Source of the DNA: Anaerolineae bacterium
GTDB taxonomy: Bacteria; Chloroflexota; Anaerolineae; Anaerolineales; Anaerolineaceae
Assembly: GCA_013177815.1 (NCBI GenBank)
Contig: JABLXM010000009.1
Coordinates: 1 to 35,803 of the forward strand
Length of the DNA: 35,803 nt
Direction: 5' to 3'
Position 1 is the first letter of the stretch, and the number at the start of each line of letters is the position of its first letter. The translations under genes were made by a program, and so were the position numbers. Shown piece after piece: positions 25,735-34,540 of this stretch. The notes beneath the pieces are model-generated. The model was not told where the DNA came from. It searched no databases and saw nothing but the letters and a program-made list of their open reading frames with translations.

Positions 25735-27644
25735 ACTGCCCCCAATGCAACCGCCAAATTCGATCGCTCTCCAAGTTTTGCCCGGGATGTGGTCTGGACT
25801 TTAGCACCTACATCCGATTGTGTCCGTCCTGCGGCAAACAGGTCAGATTGCAATCCTTCTTCTGCCAGCACTGCGGCGCGAACATGATCAATGCCCCCAG
25901 CACGGCGGTAGGTCCGGCACCGGTGATGCCTGCCACCCCCCCGCCGAACATCCAATTGCCCAGCGGGGTCGTGACTTCCTGTCCATCCTGCAAAGCGCCC
26001 GCCCAACCCGGCGCCAAATTCTGCCGCAACTGCGGAAAATCGTTGGTAAAACCCTGCCCGGTGTGCCAGCGACCCAATCGCATCCAATCGGTCTTCTGCG
26101 CCCATTGCGGCGCCAGTATTGGCGGCAAGAAGGTCGAACAGACCTACGATACCGGGCGGCTGCCGCCTAATTCGCATCTCAAGGAGCGCTACCTGGTGAT
26201 CCGCAAGATCGCCCAGGGCGGCATGGGCGCCATCTACCTGGGCACCGACACGGTCGTGCTCGGCACCAAGCTGGCGATCAAAGAGATGAGTTACGCCCCA
26301 CTCGGTGCGCTAAAAACCGAATTACGAGCGAACACCAAGTTCAACCTGGAGGAAAGCTTCCAGCGCGAATTCGAGATCCTGCGTGATTCCGTGCACGTCA
26401 ACCTGCCACGCGCCTATGATTTCTTCGTCGAGAAAGACCGCCCGTACATCGTGATGGAATTCATCGATGGCGAGGATTTCGAGAAGAAACTGGCTGCGCT
26501 CGGCGCGGATGAACACTTCCAGGAAGCAACCGTCATCAACTGGGCACGTCAACTGTGCGACGTACTGGATTACCTGCACATGCAGCAGCCACCCATCATC
26601 TACCGCGACCTCAAACCAAGCAATGTGATGGAAACCAACGGGGAGCAAACCCTGAAACTGATCGACTTTGGCATTGCCCGCTTTTACAAACCCGGCAAAA
26701 AGGGCGATACCGTTCGTTTTGGCACCTACGGATACCTGGCGCCAGAGGCGCTGAGCAACGCCGGGCAGACCAACCCGGTCACCGATGTCTACGCGCTGGG
26801 CGCCCTGCTGCACCAGTTGTTGACCAACATCGACCCCTGCGACAACCCAATGAACTTCACCCCCATCCGCCAGATCAACAGCGGCGTTTCACAACGGGTC
26901 GAACGCGCCATCCTGCGCGCCGTCGAGCCTAACCCCGCCCGCCGCCCGCAATCCGCCCGCGAGATGTTGGAAGAGCTGACCGGCAGGAAGATCACCTTCA
27001 GCAACCGCAAAGCGCCCGCACCCATTTCGGCGGCGCAACCTGCCGCCCACCCCGGCGCAACCCAACCCACCCAGCCGGCAGCGGTTGCACCGACACCCTT
27101 CATCCCATCAAAACCTGCCCCGGCTGTCCCTGCCAGAATATCGCCCCCCATCAGCATATCGACAGGAATCGTCGACCTGGGAAGCCTGCCAAAGGGACGC
27201 CAACTGACCGGCGGCGGCTTCAACATCACCGCCCAGCCCAATATCAACGTGCAGGTCATTTCGACCGATGACTGGCTGCAGGCAGCGCCGACCCAGTTCA
27301 ACGGCAACGGTCAGCCAGTCGCGATCACCCTGCAAGTCGACACCAGCCGCCTGCCTTACGGTCACCCACGGTTGGGCGCGCCAGGGAGCAAAGCACCGTT
27401 ATTATTGAGACCATTATTCGCTTACATCAACACCCACTTGCAATTGGTGCCCGGCTATGGCAGCCAAAGCGGCGAAATCTACGTCCATACCCAGGGCAAT
27501 GACCCCTTGCGGGTGCAGGTAGCGCTCAAGGTGTTGGCACCCGGCGCGCTGACGCTGCTTGGCTGGCTGCTGGCATTGGGAATGATGCTGACCGAACTGG
27601 CTTTTTTGATCTCACCAGTCATTTTCCTGTTATCTATGAATTAG
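25731..27644 (+). CDS. Ser/Thr kinase with four zinc ribbons and a C-terminal membrane anchor
   Basis: 637-residue protein. Four C4 zinc ribbons come first (C3-C20, C31-C48, C84-C101, C109-C126). The kinase domain (about 150-418) has the Gly loop AQGGMGAIYLG, K184 in LAIKEM, YRDLKPSN (291-298) in place of HRD, DFG (312-314) and APEA, so it should be active; Tyr for His is found in a subset of bacterial kinases. A Pro/Ala-rich linker (425-475) leads to a beta-sandwich-like region (about 478-602; VDLGSLPKG, VQVISTDDWL) and a hydrophobic C-terminal end (604-635), probably a hairpin of two TM helices. Ribbons and kinase would be at the inner face of the membrane. The ATG overlaps the stop of the upstream VWA gene; it lies 9 nt before the second PP2C fusion. 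Confidence 0.93.
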   Translation: MNCPQCNRQIRSLSKFCPGCGLDFSTYIRLCPSCGKQVRLQSFFCQHCGANMINAPSTAVGPAPVMPATPPPNIQLPSGVVTSCPSCKAPAQPGAKFCRNCGKSLVKPCPVCQRPNRIQSVFCAHCGASIGGKKVEQTYDTGRLPPNSHLKERYLVIRKIAQGGMGAIYLGTDTVVLGTKLAIKEMSYAPLGALKTELRANTKFNLEESFQREFEILRDSVHVNLPRAYDFFVEKDRPYIVMEFIDGEDFEKKLAALGADEHFQEATVINWARQLCDVLDYLHMQQPPIIYRDLKPSNVMETNGEQTLKLIDFGIARFYKPGKKGDTVRFGTYGYLAPEALSNAGQTNPVTDVYALGALLHQLLTNIDPCDNPMNFTPIRQINSGVSQRVERAILRAVEPNPARRPQSAREMLEELTGRKITFSNRKAPAPISAAQPAAHPGATQPTQPAAVAPTPFIPSKPAPAVPARISPPISISTGIVDLGSLPKGRQLTGGGFNITAQPNINVQVISTDDWLQAAPTQFNGNGQPVAITLQVDTSRLPYGHPRLGAPGSKAPLLLRPLFAYINTHLQLVPGYGSQSGEIYVHTQGNDPLRVQVALKVLAPGALTLLGWLLALGMMLTELAFLISPVIFLLSMN

Positions 27645-27653
27645 GAGCGAATT

Positions 27654-29498
27654 TTGACGGATATCGCTTGCAACCAATGCGGCACAAAGAACCGGAACGG
27701 CACCCAGTACTGCCGAAAATGCGGTGCGCCACTGCCGCCCGCGACCCAAGAGACGAGGGAGCAAAACAGCGCGCACAGCACGCTGACCTTGCAAAGGCTG
27801 GTGGATAGCGGCGCCAAATTACTCACGCCGATCATGGCTGCCATCGAGAACACCCTCGCACCCAAATCCACTGCTCCCAAAGAACCTCCCAACCGGCAGA
27901 CTGCCCCGGTGGCGCCGGTGGCTGCGCCTGCTCCCGTTCACCCACGCAACCGTGGCGACAAGATCAGCCATTTTGTGGTCACCCAGACCATCACCAGCCC
28001 GCGTTCTCCTTACGTGGTGTACTATCAGGCATTCATGCCGTACTGTAAAAAATGCCGCAAGGCGCGCATGGATGACGGCAGCCAGGTTTGCACCACCTGC
28101 GGCACACCCTATGAAAGCGTCATCATTCGCCATTCGACCCCATCACGCCTGCCGGGTAATGACGCGAACCGCGATCACATTCGCCTGCTCTCACAACAAA
28201 ATATGCCCGGCATTCTTCCCATGGACAACCTGTTCGAACTGGACGGCGAGCAAGTGCTGGTGTTCACCAAAAAGTTCAAGCAGTGGCGCCCACTGGATTC
28301 GATCCCGCTGCCGCAACCGCCGGAATTGGTGGTCGCCTGGTGCACCCAGTTGGGATACGCCCTGGTCTCTTTGCACACCCGCTCGATGACCCTGATCGCC
28401 GGCGAACCGGTCGATATCCGTTCGATGATCATCATCAGCGAGAACCAACAGGCGCTCTTCACCGACCTGACAACCGTGGCACGCGGGCAGCCGGATGAGC
28501 AGTTCAGACAGGCGCGCAAAGCCGATATCCGCGCGCTGGGTCGCCTGATGTACTTACTGACCACCGGCAAGGAATTGCGCGCATCTTCCGCGGATGCACC
28601 AGCCAGCATTCGTCCGATCATCGAGCACGCCCGCCTGGGGAAATACGGCAACGTGGACGAAATGCTTTACGACCTCCAATCCAAACCGCCGGTGGAACTC
28701 AACCGCAGCCTGCGCCAGACGGTGGGTTACGCCACCCACCTGGGGCTCAAGCGCAAGAACAACGAGGATTTCGTTGGCGTCTATTCGCTCGGCATGGCAC
28801 AGACGCCGGTCATGCCGCAGTTGGGACTCTACCTGGTGGCGGACGGCATGGGCGGCTACGCCGTCGGCGAAAAAGCCAGCGACCTGGTAGTACGCACCAT
28901 CGTCGGCAAGATGCAGGAACTGCAAGCCGCGCCAGCGCTCAAGGGGGTCACACGACCACTCTCGCAAGCCAAGACCGCCGGCGATATTCTGGCGGTAGCC
29001 GTCCAGCAAGCCATCAAACTGCTATACGAGACGCGTAAAACCGCCACCAGCGGCAACCAGCGCGGCACCACGCTGACCGCCGCACTGATCCAGGGTGAAG
29101 CCGCAACCGTCCTCAACGCCGGCGACAGTCGCACCTACTTACTGCGCAATAAAAAGCTACAGCAGATCACGAAGGATCATTCGCTGGTCGCCAGCCTGGT
29201 TTCCGCCGGCATCATCACACTGGAGGAAGCACGCAGCCACCCCCAACGCAATCAAATCTACCGCAACCTGGGCGAAAAGCCCTATGTGGAACTGGATATC
29301 TTCAACCAGATGTTGTTGCCGGAGGACAGCCTGTTGCTGTGCTCGGATGGTCTTTGGGAAATGCTGCGTGACGAAGCCATGGAACACATCCTCAACACCA
29401 GCAGCAGCCCCCAAGTTGCTTGTGATGAACTCGTCCAAACCGCCAATGCGGCAGGCGGCGAGGATAATATCAGCGTTATCGTAATTAGAATGGAATGA
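27654..29498 (+). CDS. Zinc ribbon - pseudokinase - PP2C phosphatase fusion (second paralogue)
   Basis: 614-residue protein with the same unusual plan as 12775-14550. An N-terminal C4 ribbon (C6/C9/C20/C23) and a linker precede a kinase-like region (about 105-345) with an inserted C4 ribbon (C131/C134/C146/C149). The catalytic-loop region (GEPVDIRSMIIISEN, 250-264) lacks HRD; the DFG place reads DLT (271-273); KADIRALGRLMYLLTTGKE (289-307) matches helix F. The PP2C domain (355-614) keeps KNNEDF, VADGMGG (D397), AGDSR (D491), CSDGLWEM (D565) and GGEDNIS (D604). So it is a predicted active phosphatase with a pseudokinase sensor or scaffold. The start is TTG at 27654, with GGAG 6 nt upstream and no better codon; it lies 9 nt after the kinase stop. 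Confidence 0.9.
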   Translation: MTDIACNQCGTKNRNGTQYCRKCGAPLPPATQETREQNSAHSTLTLQRLVDSGAKLLTPIMAAIENTLAPKSTAPKEPPNRQTAPVAPVAAPAPVHPRNRGDKISHFVVTQTITSPRSPYVVYYQAFMPYCKKCRKARMDDGSQVCTTCGTPYESVIIRHSTPSRLPGNDANRDHIRLLSQQNMPGILPMDNLFELDGEQVLVFTKKFKQWRPLDSIPLPQPPELVVAWCTQLGYALVSLHTRSMTLIAGEPVDIRSMIIISENQQALFTDLTTVARGQPDEQFRQARKADIRALGRLMYLLTTGKELRASSADAPASIRPIIEHARLGKYGNVDEMLYDLQSKPPVELNRSLRQTVGYATHLGLKRKNNEDFVGVYSLGMAQTPVMPQLGLYLVADGMGGYAVGEKASDLVVRTIVGKMQELQAAPALKGVTRPLSQAKTAGDILAVAVQQAIKLLYETRKTATSGNQRGTTLTAALIQGEAATVLNAGDSRTYLLRNKKLQQITKDHSLVASLVSAGIITLEEARSHPQRNQIYRNLGEKPYVELDIFNQMLLPEDSLLLCSDGLWEMLRDEAMEHILNTSSSPQVACDELVQTANAAGGEDNISVIVIRME

Positions 29499-29519
29499 CC
29501 CAATCGATCGGAGGTAGAG

Positions 29520-30782
29520 ATGTCCAACGCGCTTCAATTATCCGCCCTGTGCAACCGCCAGAACGTGCCCGTTCTGGAACAACCGCAGTTGATCTACGTC
29601 CTGGCAGAAGTAACCCCCGGCAGCACCATCGCCAACGTGCGTCTGCCTTTGAACTTCACGCTGGTGCTGGACCGCAGCGGTTCGATGGCGGGCGAAAAGC
29701 TGGAAACCATGCGCGAAGCGGTCAAAGCCATCATCGACCAGCTCTCACCTTCGGACGTGATTTCCATTGTGACCTTCGAGAACAAGACCCAGGTGCTGGT
29801 TCCGGCGCAATCCGCCGCAGACCGGGCAGGGCTTAAAGGCATGGTGGATAACATCAAGGATGGCGGCGGCACCGTGATGGCACCAGCCATCCGCGAAGGT
29901 CTTAACCAGGTTTCGCAGTTTGCCTCCCCAGCGTACATCAGCCGCATAGTGCTGTTGACCGACGGCGAAGCCACCGATAAATTTGAAGCCTCCATGCACG
30001 AAGCCGACAACGCCGGCGCGCGCGGTATCCCCATCATCGGTATGGGATTCGGCAGCGACTGGAAAGAGGACTTCTTGCAGGAAGTTGCCGATCGTTCCTG
30101 GCTTTCTTCACCGGGCAGCGATGCCGGGAGGGTTGAATTCATACGCGACCCCGGCAGCGCGCTGCAAGTCTTCCAGGAAGTGTTACAGTCGATGCACGTG
30201 GTTGCCCAGGATGTCACCGTCAACGTCCGAATGGTGCAGGGACTGGAAGCCCGCCGTGTCTGGCAGGTGGTGCCGTTGATCAAAGAGATGGGCACCACCG
30301 CCATTCAAGGACGTTCGGTGGTCATCCCGGTGGGCGACCTGGAACAAGGGGGCGCAGCCTACATGGTAGAAATGATGCTGCCGCCGCGACCTGCCGGGAA
30401 TGTGCGCATTGCCCAGGTGGATGCAGCCTACAACCTGCCGCAATCCGGACCACAACGTGAAGCGGTTGATTTGGTGATCAATTTCACCCACGATGCCAGC
30501 CTGGCAGGGCAACTCAACGGGCACGTCATGAATATCGTCGAGAAGGTGACAGCCTTCCGGCTGCAAACCCAGGCGTTGCGGGATGCCGAAATGGGCAACG
30601 TCTCCGGCGCCACCCAACGCCTGCGCCAGGCAGTCACCATGCTGATCAACCAGGGTGAGCATGACCTGGCGCAACAGATGGAAGCCGAAGCCCGCAACCT
30701 GGAAGAGGGTAAGGGCATCTCCGGCGACGGCGCCAAAACGATCCGCCTGACCAGCCGCAAGACCGTGCGTTTGGATGATTGA
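29520..30782 (+). CDS. VWA domain protein (third)
   Basis: 420-residue cytosolic protein. VWA domain (about 44-235) with an intact MIDAS: DRSGSM (D51, S53, S55), GGTVMAPA and LLTDGEAT. A beta-rich middle domain (about 240-345) and a helical C-terminus (about 350-420) follow, ending SRKTVRLDD. GGAGGTAGAG precedes the ATG. It follows the PP2C fusion by 21 nt. The next gene is a close paralogue of exactly the same length, indicating a tandem duplication. By analogy with TerY-type VWA proteins it probably serves as a metal-dependent adaptor for the neighbouring kinase and phosphatase. Confidence 0.92.
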   Translation: MSNALQLSALCNRQNVPVLEQPQLIYVLAEVTPGSTIANVRLPLNFTLVLDRSGSMAGEKLETMREAVKAIIDQLSPSDVISIVTFENKTQVLVPAQSAADRAGLKGMVDNIKDGGGTVMAPAIREGLNQVSQFASPAYISRIVLLTDGEATDKFEASMHEADNAGARGIPIIGMGFGSDWKEDFLQEVADRSWLSSPGSDAGRVEFIRDPGSALQVFQEVLQSMHVVAQDVTVNVRMVQGLEARRVWQVVPLIKEMGTTAIQGRSVVIPVGDLEQGGAAYMVEMMLPPRPAGNVRIAQVDAAYNLPQSGPQREAVDLVINFTHDASLAGQLNGHVMNIVEKVTAFRLQTQALRDAEMGNVSGATQRLRQAVTMLINQGEHDLAQQMEAEARNLEEGKGISGDGAKTIRLTSRKTVRLDD

Positions 30783-30850
30783 GGCTTCCAACAGAACTGA
30801 GATTCCACCGACTGGTCAAGCAACGGAAGCGGTGGTCTAATCAGAGGATG

Positions 30851-32113
30851 ATGAACGAAACACTGCAATTCACCGTGCAAGCCAACCGGCAAGTCCTACC
30901 GGTGTTGAACCAGCCGCAGATGCTGTACCTGCTGCTCGGCATCACCCCTCCGCAGCAGGCTGAACGCCTGCCGCTAAACTTTGCGATCGTGCTGGATGCC
31001 AGCGCCTCCATGAAGGACGAGACCATGGACATCGTCAAGGATGCCGTCCGGCGCGTCATCGATTTGCTCGCACCCGAAGATTACGTCACCATCATCCAAT
31101 TTGCCACCAACGCCACCGTCATCATCCCCAGCCAACCGGCACAAGACAAAGACCGGCTGAAAAAGCACGTTGCGGATATTCAGGTGGGCGGCGGCACCCA
31201 GATGGGCACCGGGCTGCGCAAGGCGCTGACGGAACTTGAGAAACACGCCTCACCCGAACGCGCCGCTCGCATCATCCTGCTGACCGATGGTGCCACCTCC
31301 AACGAACGCACCGCGCAAGCATTGGCGGATAAAGCCGGCGCGGCAGAGATCATGATCTACGGACTGGGTTTAGGAGCGGATTACGATGAAGCCTTCTTGC
31401 AGGACATCACCGACCGCAGCCTGGGGACGCCACGCAGCGGGTTGGGTTACCACAACTACATCCGCACGGTGGATGAAGCCGGCGCCATCTTCCAGGAGAC
31501 CTTCCAGGTCATGCAGAGCAGTTTGCGTGAAACCACGTTGACGATGCGCCTGGTAGCCGAGCTGGAATGTCGTTCGGTCTTCCAAGTCTATCCCCAGATG
31601 GTGGATCTCGGCAGCCGCCCCATCCAGGGGCGCGCCGTAGTCATCCCAGTGGGCGACCTGCCCGCCGGCGGGGTGCACTACCTGGTGGAGTTGTTGGTTC
31701 CGCCCCGACCCGCCGGATTGGTACGGCTGGTACAGGCGGATACCTCGTATACCCAACCTGGCGCCGGGTTCCAGCGCCAGCCGCTGGATGTCATCATCGA
31801 ATTCAGCCACGACCAGCAAGCCGTGCTGCGTTCCAACCCTAATGTGGTCAACATCATTCAGCAGGTCAACGCCTTCCGCCTGCAGCAGGACGCCATGCAA
31901 AGCGTCAGCCGCGGCGATACGGGAAATGCCACCCGCCAACTGCGCCAGGCGGTCACCATCCTGATCGGTCAGGGGCGGACCGAATTGGCAGACGAAATGG
32001 CGCGCCAGGCTGAGAACCTGGAGCAAGGCAAGGAACTAACCAGCGAGGGCATCAAGACCATCAAAGTCGGCGGCAGCAAGACAGTGCGCCTGACTGACCT
32101 GGATAACCAATGA
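30851..32113 (+). CDS. VWA domain protein (fourth), tandem paralogue of the third
   Basis: 420-residue protein, the same length as its upstream neighbour and alignable from end to end: the start (ETLQFTVQANRQVLPVLNQPQ) parallels ALQLSALCNRQNVPVLEQPQ of the other, and the end reads SKTVRLTDLDNQ. The MIDAS motif is DASASM (D49, S51, S53), with GGTQMGTG and LLTDGATS. The open frame reaches back to 30779, but the ATG at 30851 is chosen from the paralogue alignment and the AGAGG just upstream; the ATG at 30848 is immediately adjacent. The two copies are separated by 68 bp without recognisable signals. Confidence 0.9.
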   Translation: MNETLQFTVQANRQVLPVLNQPQMLYLLLGITPPQQAERLPLNFAIVLDASASMKDETMDIVKDAVRRVIDLLAPEDYVTIIQFATNATVIIPSQPAQDKDRLKKHVADIQVGGGTQMGTGLRKALTELEKHASPERAARIILLTDGATSNERTAQALADKAGAAEIMIYGLGLGADYDEAFLQDITDRSLGTPRSGLGYHNYIRTVDEAGAIFQETFQVMQSSLRETTLTMRLVAELECRSVFQVYPQMVDLGSRPIQGRAVVIPVGDLPAGGVHYLVELLVPPRPAGLVRLVQADTSYTQPGAGFQRQPLDVIIEFSHDQQAVLRSNPNVVNIIQQVNAFRLQQDAMQSVSRGDTGNATRQLRQAVTILIGQGRTELADEMARQAENLEQGKELTSEGIKTIKVGGSKTVRLTDLDNQ

Positions 32114-32168
32114 CAGCGACCCGCAGAGCCGTGCTTCTCCTGCCGGTTGTGATGATGAGGAGCAACAT

Positions 32169-33503
32169 ATGAAAAAGTTATTACTATCCGCCTTGCTGAT
32201 CCCCCTGCTGCTGTTGCAAGCCAGATACATCGTAACCATCGGTCAGGTGGACGTTTCCAACCTGCCGGATGTGACGGTGTTCGTCAATGTCACGGATGAC
32301 GCCGGCAACCCGATCACCAGCCTGCAACAGTCGGATTTTTCACTCAGCGAGGACGGCAAGCCGGTGGAGATCACCGAATTCGCCGGCATCGGCGAATCAC
32401 GCCCGGTGGATGTGGTCTTCGTCTTCGATACCACCGGCTCGATGGATGAGGAAATACAGGGTGTGATCAACTCGTGTATCGATTTCGCCGAAGCGTTGGA
32501 AGCTTCCGGGCGCGATTACCGCCTGGGTCTGGTGACCTTCGGCGATGGTATCCGCGGGGTTTATAACAGGGATGGCAGCCTGACCGCAGATGTCAACCAG
32601 TTCAAAGAGTGGGTCTCATCGCTGATCGCCAACGGCGGCGCGGATGACCCGGAGAACTCCTTCGGCGCACTCAAGCAGGCATCACAAATGATCTTTCGCA
32701 CCGATTCGCAAGTCATTTTCATCCATATCACCGACGCGCCGGCGCACGAATACGGCGACTCACCCGACGACGGGCAACTGTTCGACGACCCCGACCTGAC
32801 CTACGAACGCACCCTGGCACTGCTACAGGCTCCGCGGCAGATCACGGTCTACGCGGTCACGCTGAACGACTCCAATTTCCGCAAATTGGCAACGGAGACC
32901 GGCGGGCGTTTTTACGATATCGACGCCAACCCGGACTTCACGGATATCATCGATACGATCGGCACCACCATCGCCACCCAATACCGCATAACTTACACCA
33001 CCCCGCGCCCGGATTTCGACGGCACCCGCCGCAACATCGAAGTGCGAGTGGGCGAGAGCGCCGGCATAGGCGGTTACCTGGAACCCCACCTGATCAACCT
33101 GCGCTCCAACCTGCTGGTGGGTCTGCTGTGTCTGATCCCACTGATCGCCGCCCTGGTCATACCGCTGGCTGGCAGGCTCATCTTTCGCAAACAACCGGCG
33201 GCGGCACCTGCCAGCGTTGCCCCCCCCGTGCCGTATGCGCCATCTCCGGTTGCGCCAGCGCCTGCCGTACCCACGGCGCTGTCACCCGGCTCAGCGCCAA
33301 CCGCTGTGCAGAACCTGTGCCCACAGTGCGGCAGACCAGTGCGCGCCAACGCCAAATTCTGCGCTGCTTGCGGCACGAGCATCGCGGAGGTGCCCGCCAG
33401 CCAGGCTGCGACAGTCGCCACGACAGGGAACACCTGCGCCAGGTGCGGCAGCCCAGTACGCGCCGGCGCCAAATTCTGCCCGAATTGCGGTTCGAGACAG
33501 TGA
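32169..33503 (+). CDS. Membrane VWA protein with external VWA and cytosolic double zinc ribbon
   Basis: 444-residue protein of a different VWA subfamily. A signal-like hydrophobic start (MKKLLLSALLIPLLLLQA) is followed by a beta domain (about 30-72; SLSEDGKPVEITEF) and a VWA domain (80-270) with DTTGSM (D87, T89, S91). A TM helix (313-338) then leads through a Pro/Ala linker to two C-terminal C4 zinc ribbons (C384/C387/C398/C401 and C423/C426/C437/C440). The predicted topology is outside VWA, one TM, inside ribbons, so it could pass an external contact to the zinc-ribbon proteins inside. AGGAG lies 6 nt before the ATG. Whether the N-terminal segment is cleaved is unclear, as no clear AxA site is seen. 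Confidence 0.88.
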   Translation: MKKLLLSALLIPLLLLQARYIVTIGQVDVSNLPDVTVFVNVTDDAGNPITSLQQSDFSLSEDGKPVEITEFAGIGESRPVDVVFVFDTTGSMDEEIQGVINSCIDFAEALEASGRDYRLGLVTFGDGIRGVYNRDGSLTADVNQFKEWVSSLIANGGADDPENSFGALKQASQMIFRTDSQVIFIHITDAPAHEYGDSPDDGQLFDDPDLTYERTLALLQAPRQITVYAVTLNDSNFRKLATETGGRFYDIDANPDFTDIIDTIGTTIATQYRITYTTPRPDFDGTRRNIEVRVGESAGIGGYLEPHLINLRSNLLVGLLCLIPLIAALVIPLAGRLIFRKQPAAAPASVAPPVPYAPSPVAPAPAVPTALSPGSAPTAVQNLCPQCGRPVRANAKFCAACGTSIAEVPASQAATVATTGNTCARCGSPVRAGAKFCPNCGSRQ

Positions 33504-33519
33504 ACAAGAGGCTATCGAC

Positions 33520-34434
33520 ATGACAAAAGCATGGCAAATCTACTATAACGCGGTACTGGGCGCCATTGGCGGTCTACTGGGCTGGCTGATCATTGGTCAA
33601 ATTCCGACCGGCGATTGGGATGTCCACCTTGCAAATGCAGTATCCGGGCTGGTCATTGGTCTATTCATTGGCGGCTCGATCGGCGCGGTGGAAGGTCTGT
33701 TCGTCAAACGCTCGGTCGGGCGCACCCTGTTGGGCGTGCTGGGCGGCGCCTTCGCCGGCGCCTTGAGCGGCGCGCTCGGTCTGCTGCTGGGCGGTCTGGC
33801 GTTCGTCTTGCTTGGCGAGCTGTTGGGAGATGCCAGCCTGTCACTGGGCAGCCTCAACATCAACCTGGGATTGCTGCTGGCGCGCATGCTCGGCTGGATG
33901 GCGCTGGGGCTGTTCCTGGGGCTCGGTCAGGGCATCCTCAGCCTACGCATCAAACGCGCCTCATTCAGCCTGCTGGGCGGCACGATTGCAGGGTTGGTGG
34001 GCGGCGCAGTCTACGAGGTGCTGACGCAACTCTTCATCCAACAATCCGGCGAAATCCAGGTCTTTCTATCCGCAGTGGCTTTGGTATTGATCGGCGTTGC
34101 GCTTGGCGGTATCATCGCCGCCACGGTCGAACTCGCCAAGGATGCGCGCACCATCGTCCTGACCGGTCGTCGCGCCAACACCGAAGTCTCGATCATCGGC
34201 AAAGCCACCCTGGGCTCCTCCGACGCTTGCGATATCTATATCCCCGATGAAGGGGTCGAAAAGCAGCACGGGATACTGGAAAAACGCGGCGACTCCTTCG
34301 TGCTGATCAATAACGGTCACAGCCAACCCATCTCGGCAGGTGGTAAAGTGATCCCACCAGGCGGCAGCCAGCGATTGGACGACGGCATGATCATCACCGT
34401 GGGCGCCGTGCAATTGAAGTTCCGCGTCAAATGA
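33520..34434 (+). CDS. Glycine-rich polytopic membrane protein with C-terminal FHA-like domain
   Basis: 304-residue protein. Residues 8-205 contain about six hydrophobic segments rich in GxxxG and alanine (for example GGAFAGALSGALGLLLGG), typical of tightly packed helices; no transporter family was recognised. Residues 210-304 look like an FHA domain: SIIGKATLGSSDACDIYI, then EKQHGILEKRG, then INNGHSQPISAGG. The usual GR is replaced and the 'S..H' motif is EKQH, so phosphothreonine binding may be altered or lost. The open frame extends upstream in the wrong frame of the VWA gene; the ATG at 33520 has GAGG 8 nt upstream and follows the VWA stop by 16 nt. Confidence 0.85.
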   Translation: MTKAWQIYYNAVLGAIGGLLGWLIIGQIPTGDWDVHLANAVSGLVIGLFIGGSIGAVEGLFVKRSVGRTLLGVLGGAFAGALSGALGLLLGGLAFVLLGELLGDASLSLGSLNINLGLLLARMLGWMALGLFLGLGQGILSLRIKRASFSLLGGTIAGLVGGAVYEVLTQLFIQQSGEIQVFLSAVALVLIGVALGGIIAATVELAKDARTIVLTGRRANTEVSIIGKATLGSSDACDIYIPDEGVEKQHGILEKRGDSFVLINNGHSQPISAGGKVIPPGGSQRLDDGMIITVGAVQLKFRVK

Positions 34435-34540
34435 ACAACTTCGATCGACTGATCGTGAACTGGATAAACAAACATTAGACCATTGACCGATCCAATGATG
34501 ACACACCATATCGAACGCTTTCATGCTCAAGGAGGATACC
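34435..34540. other. 106-bp gap with a possible weak promoter
   Basis: TTGACC at 34483-34488 could serve as a -35, but the hexamer 17-18 nt downstream (CCATAT/CATATC) is a poor -10. A small CGATC-GACT-GATCG hairpin lies at 34442-34455 with no T-run after it. Nothing else is recognised apart from the AAGGAGG ribosome site of the next gene. Confidence 0.3.

Noticed and set aside
33217-33519. Upstream extension of the glycine-rich membrane protein frame
   Set aside because: It overlaps the 3' end of the membrane VWA gene in another frame and is Cys/Pro/Arg-rich nonsense; the ATG at 33520 with GAGG is the better start.
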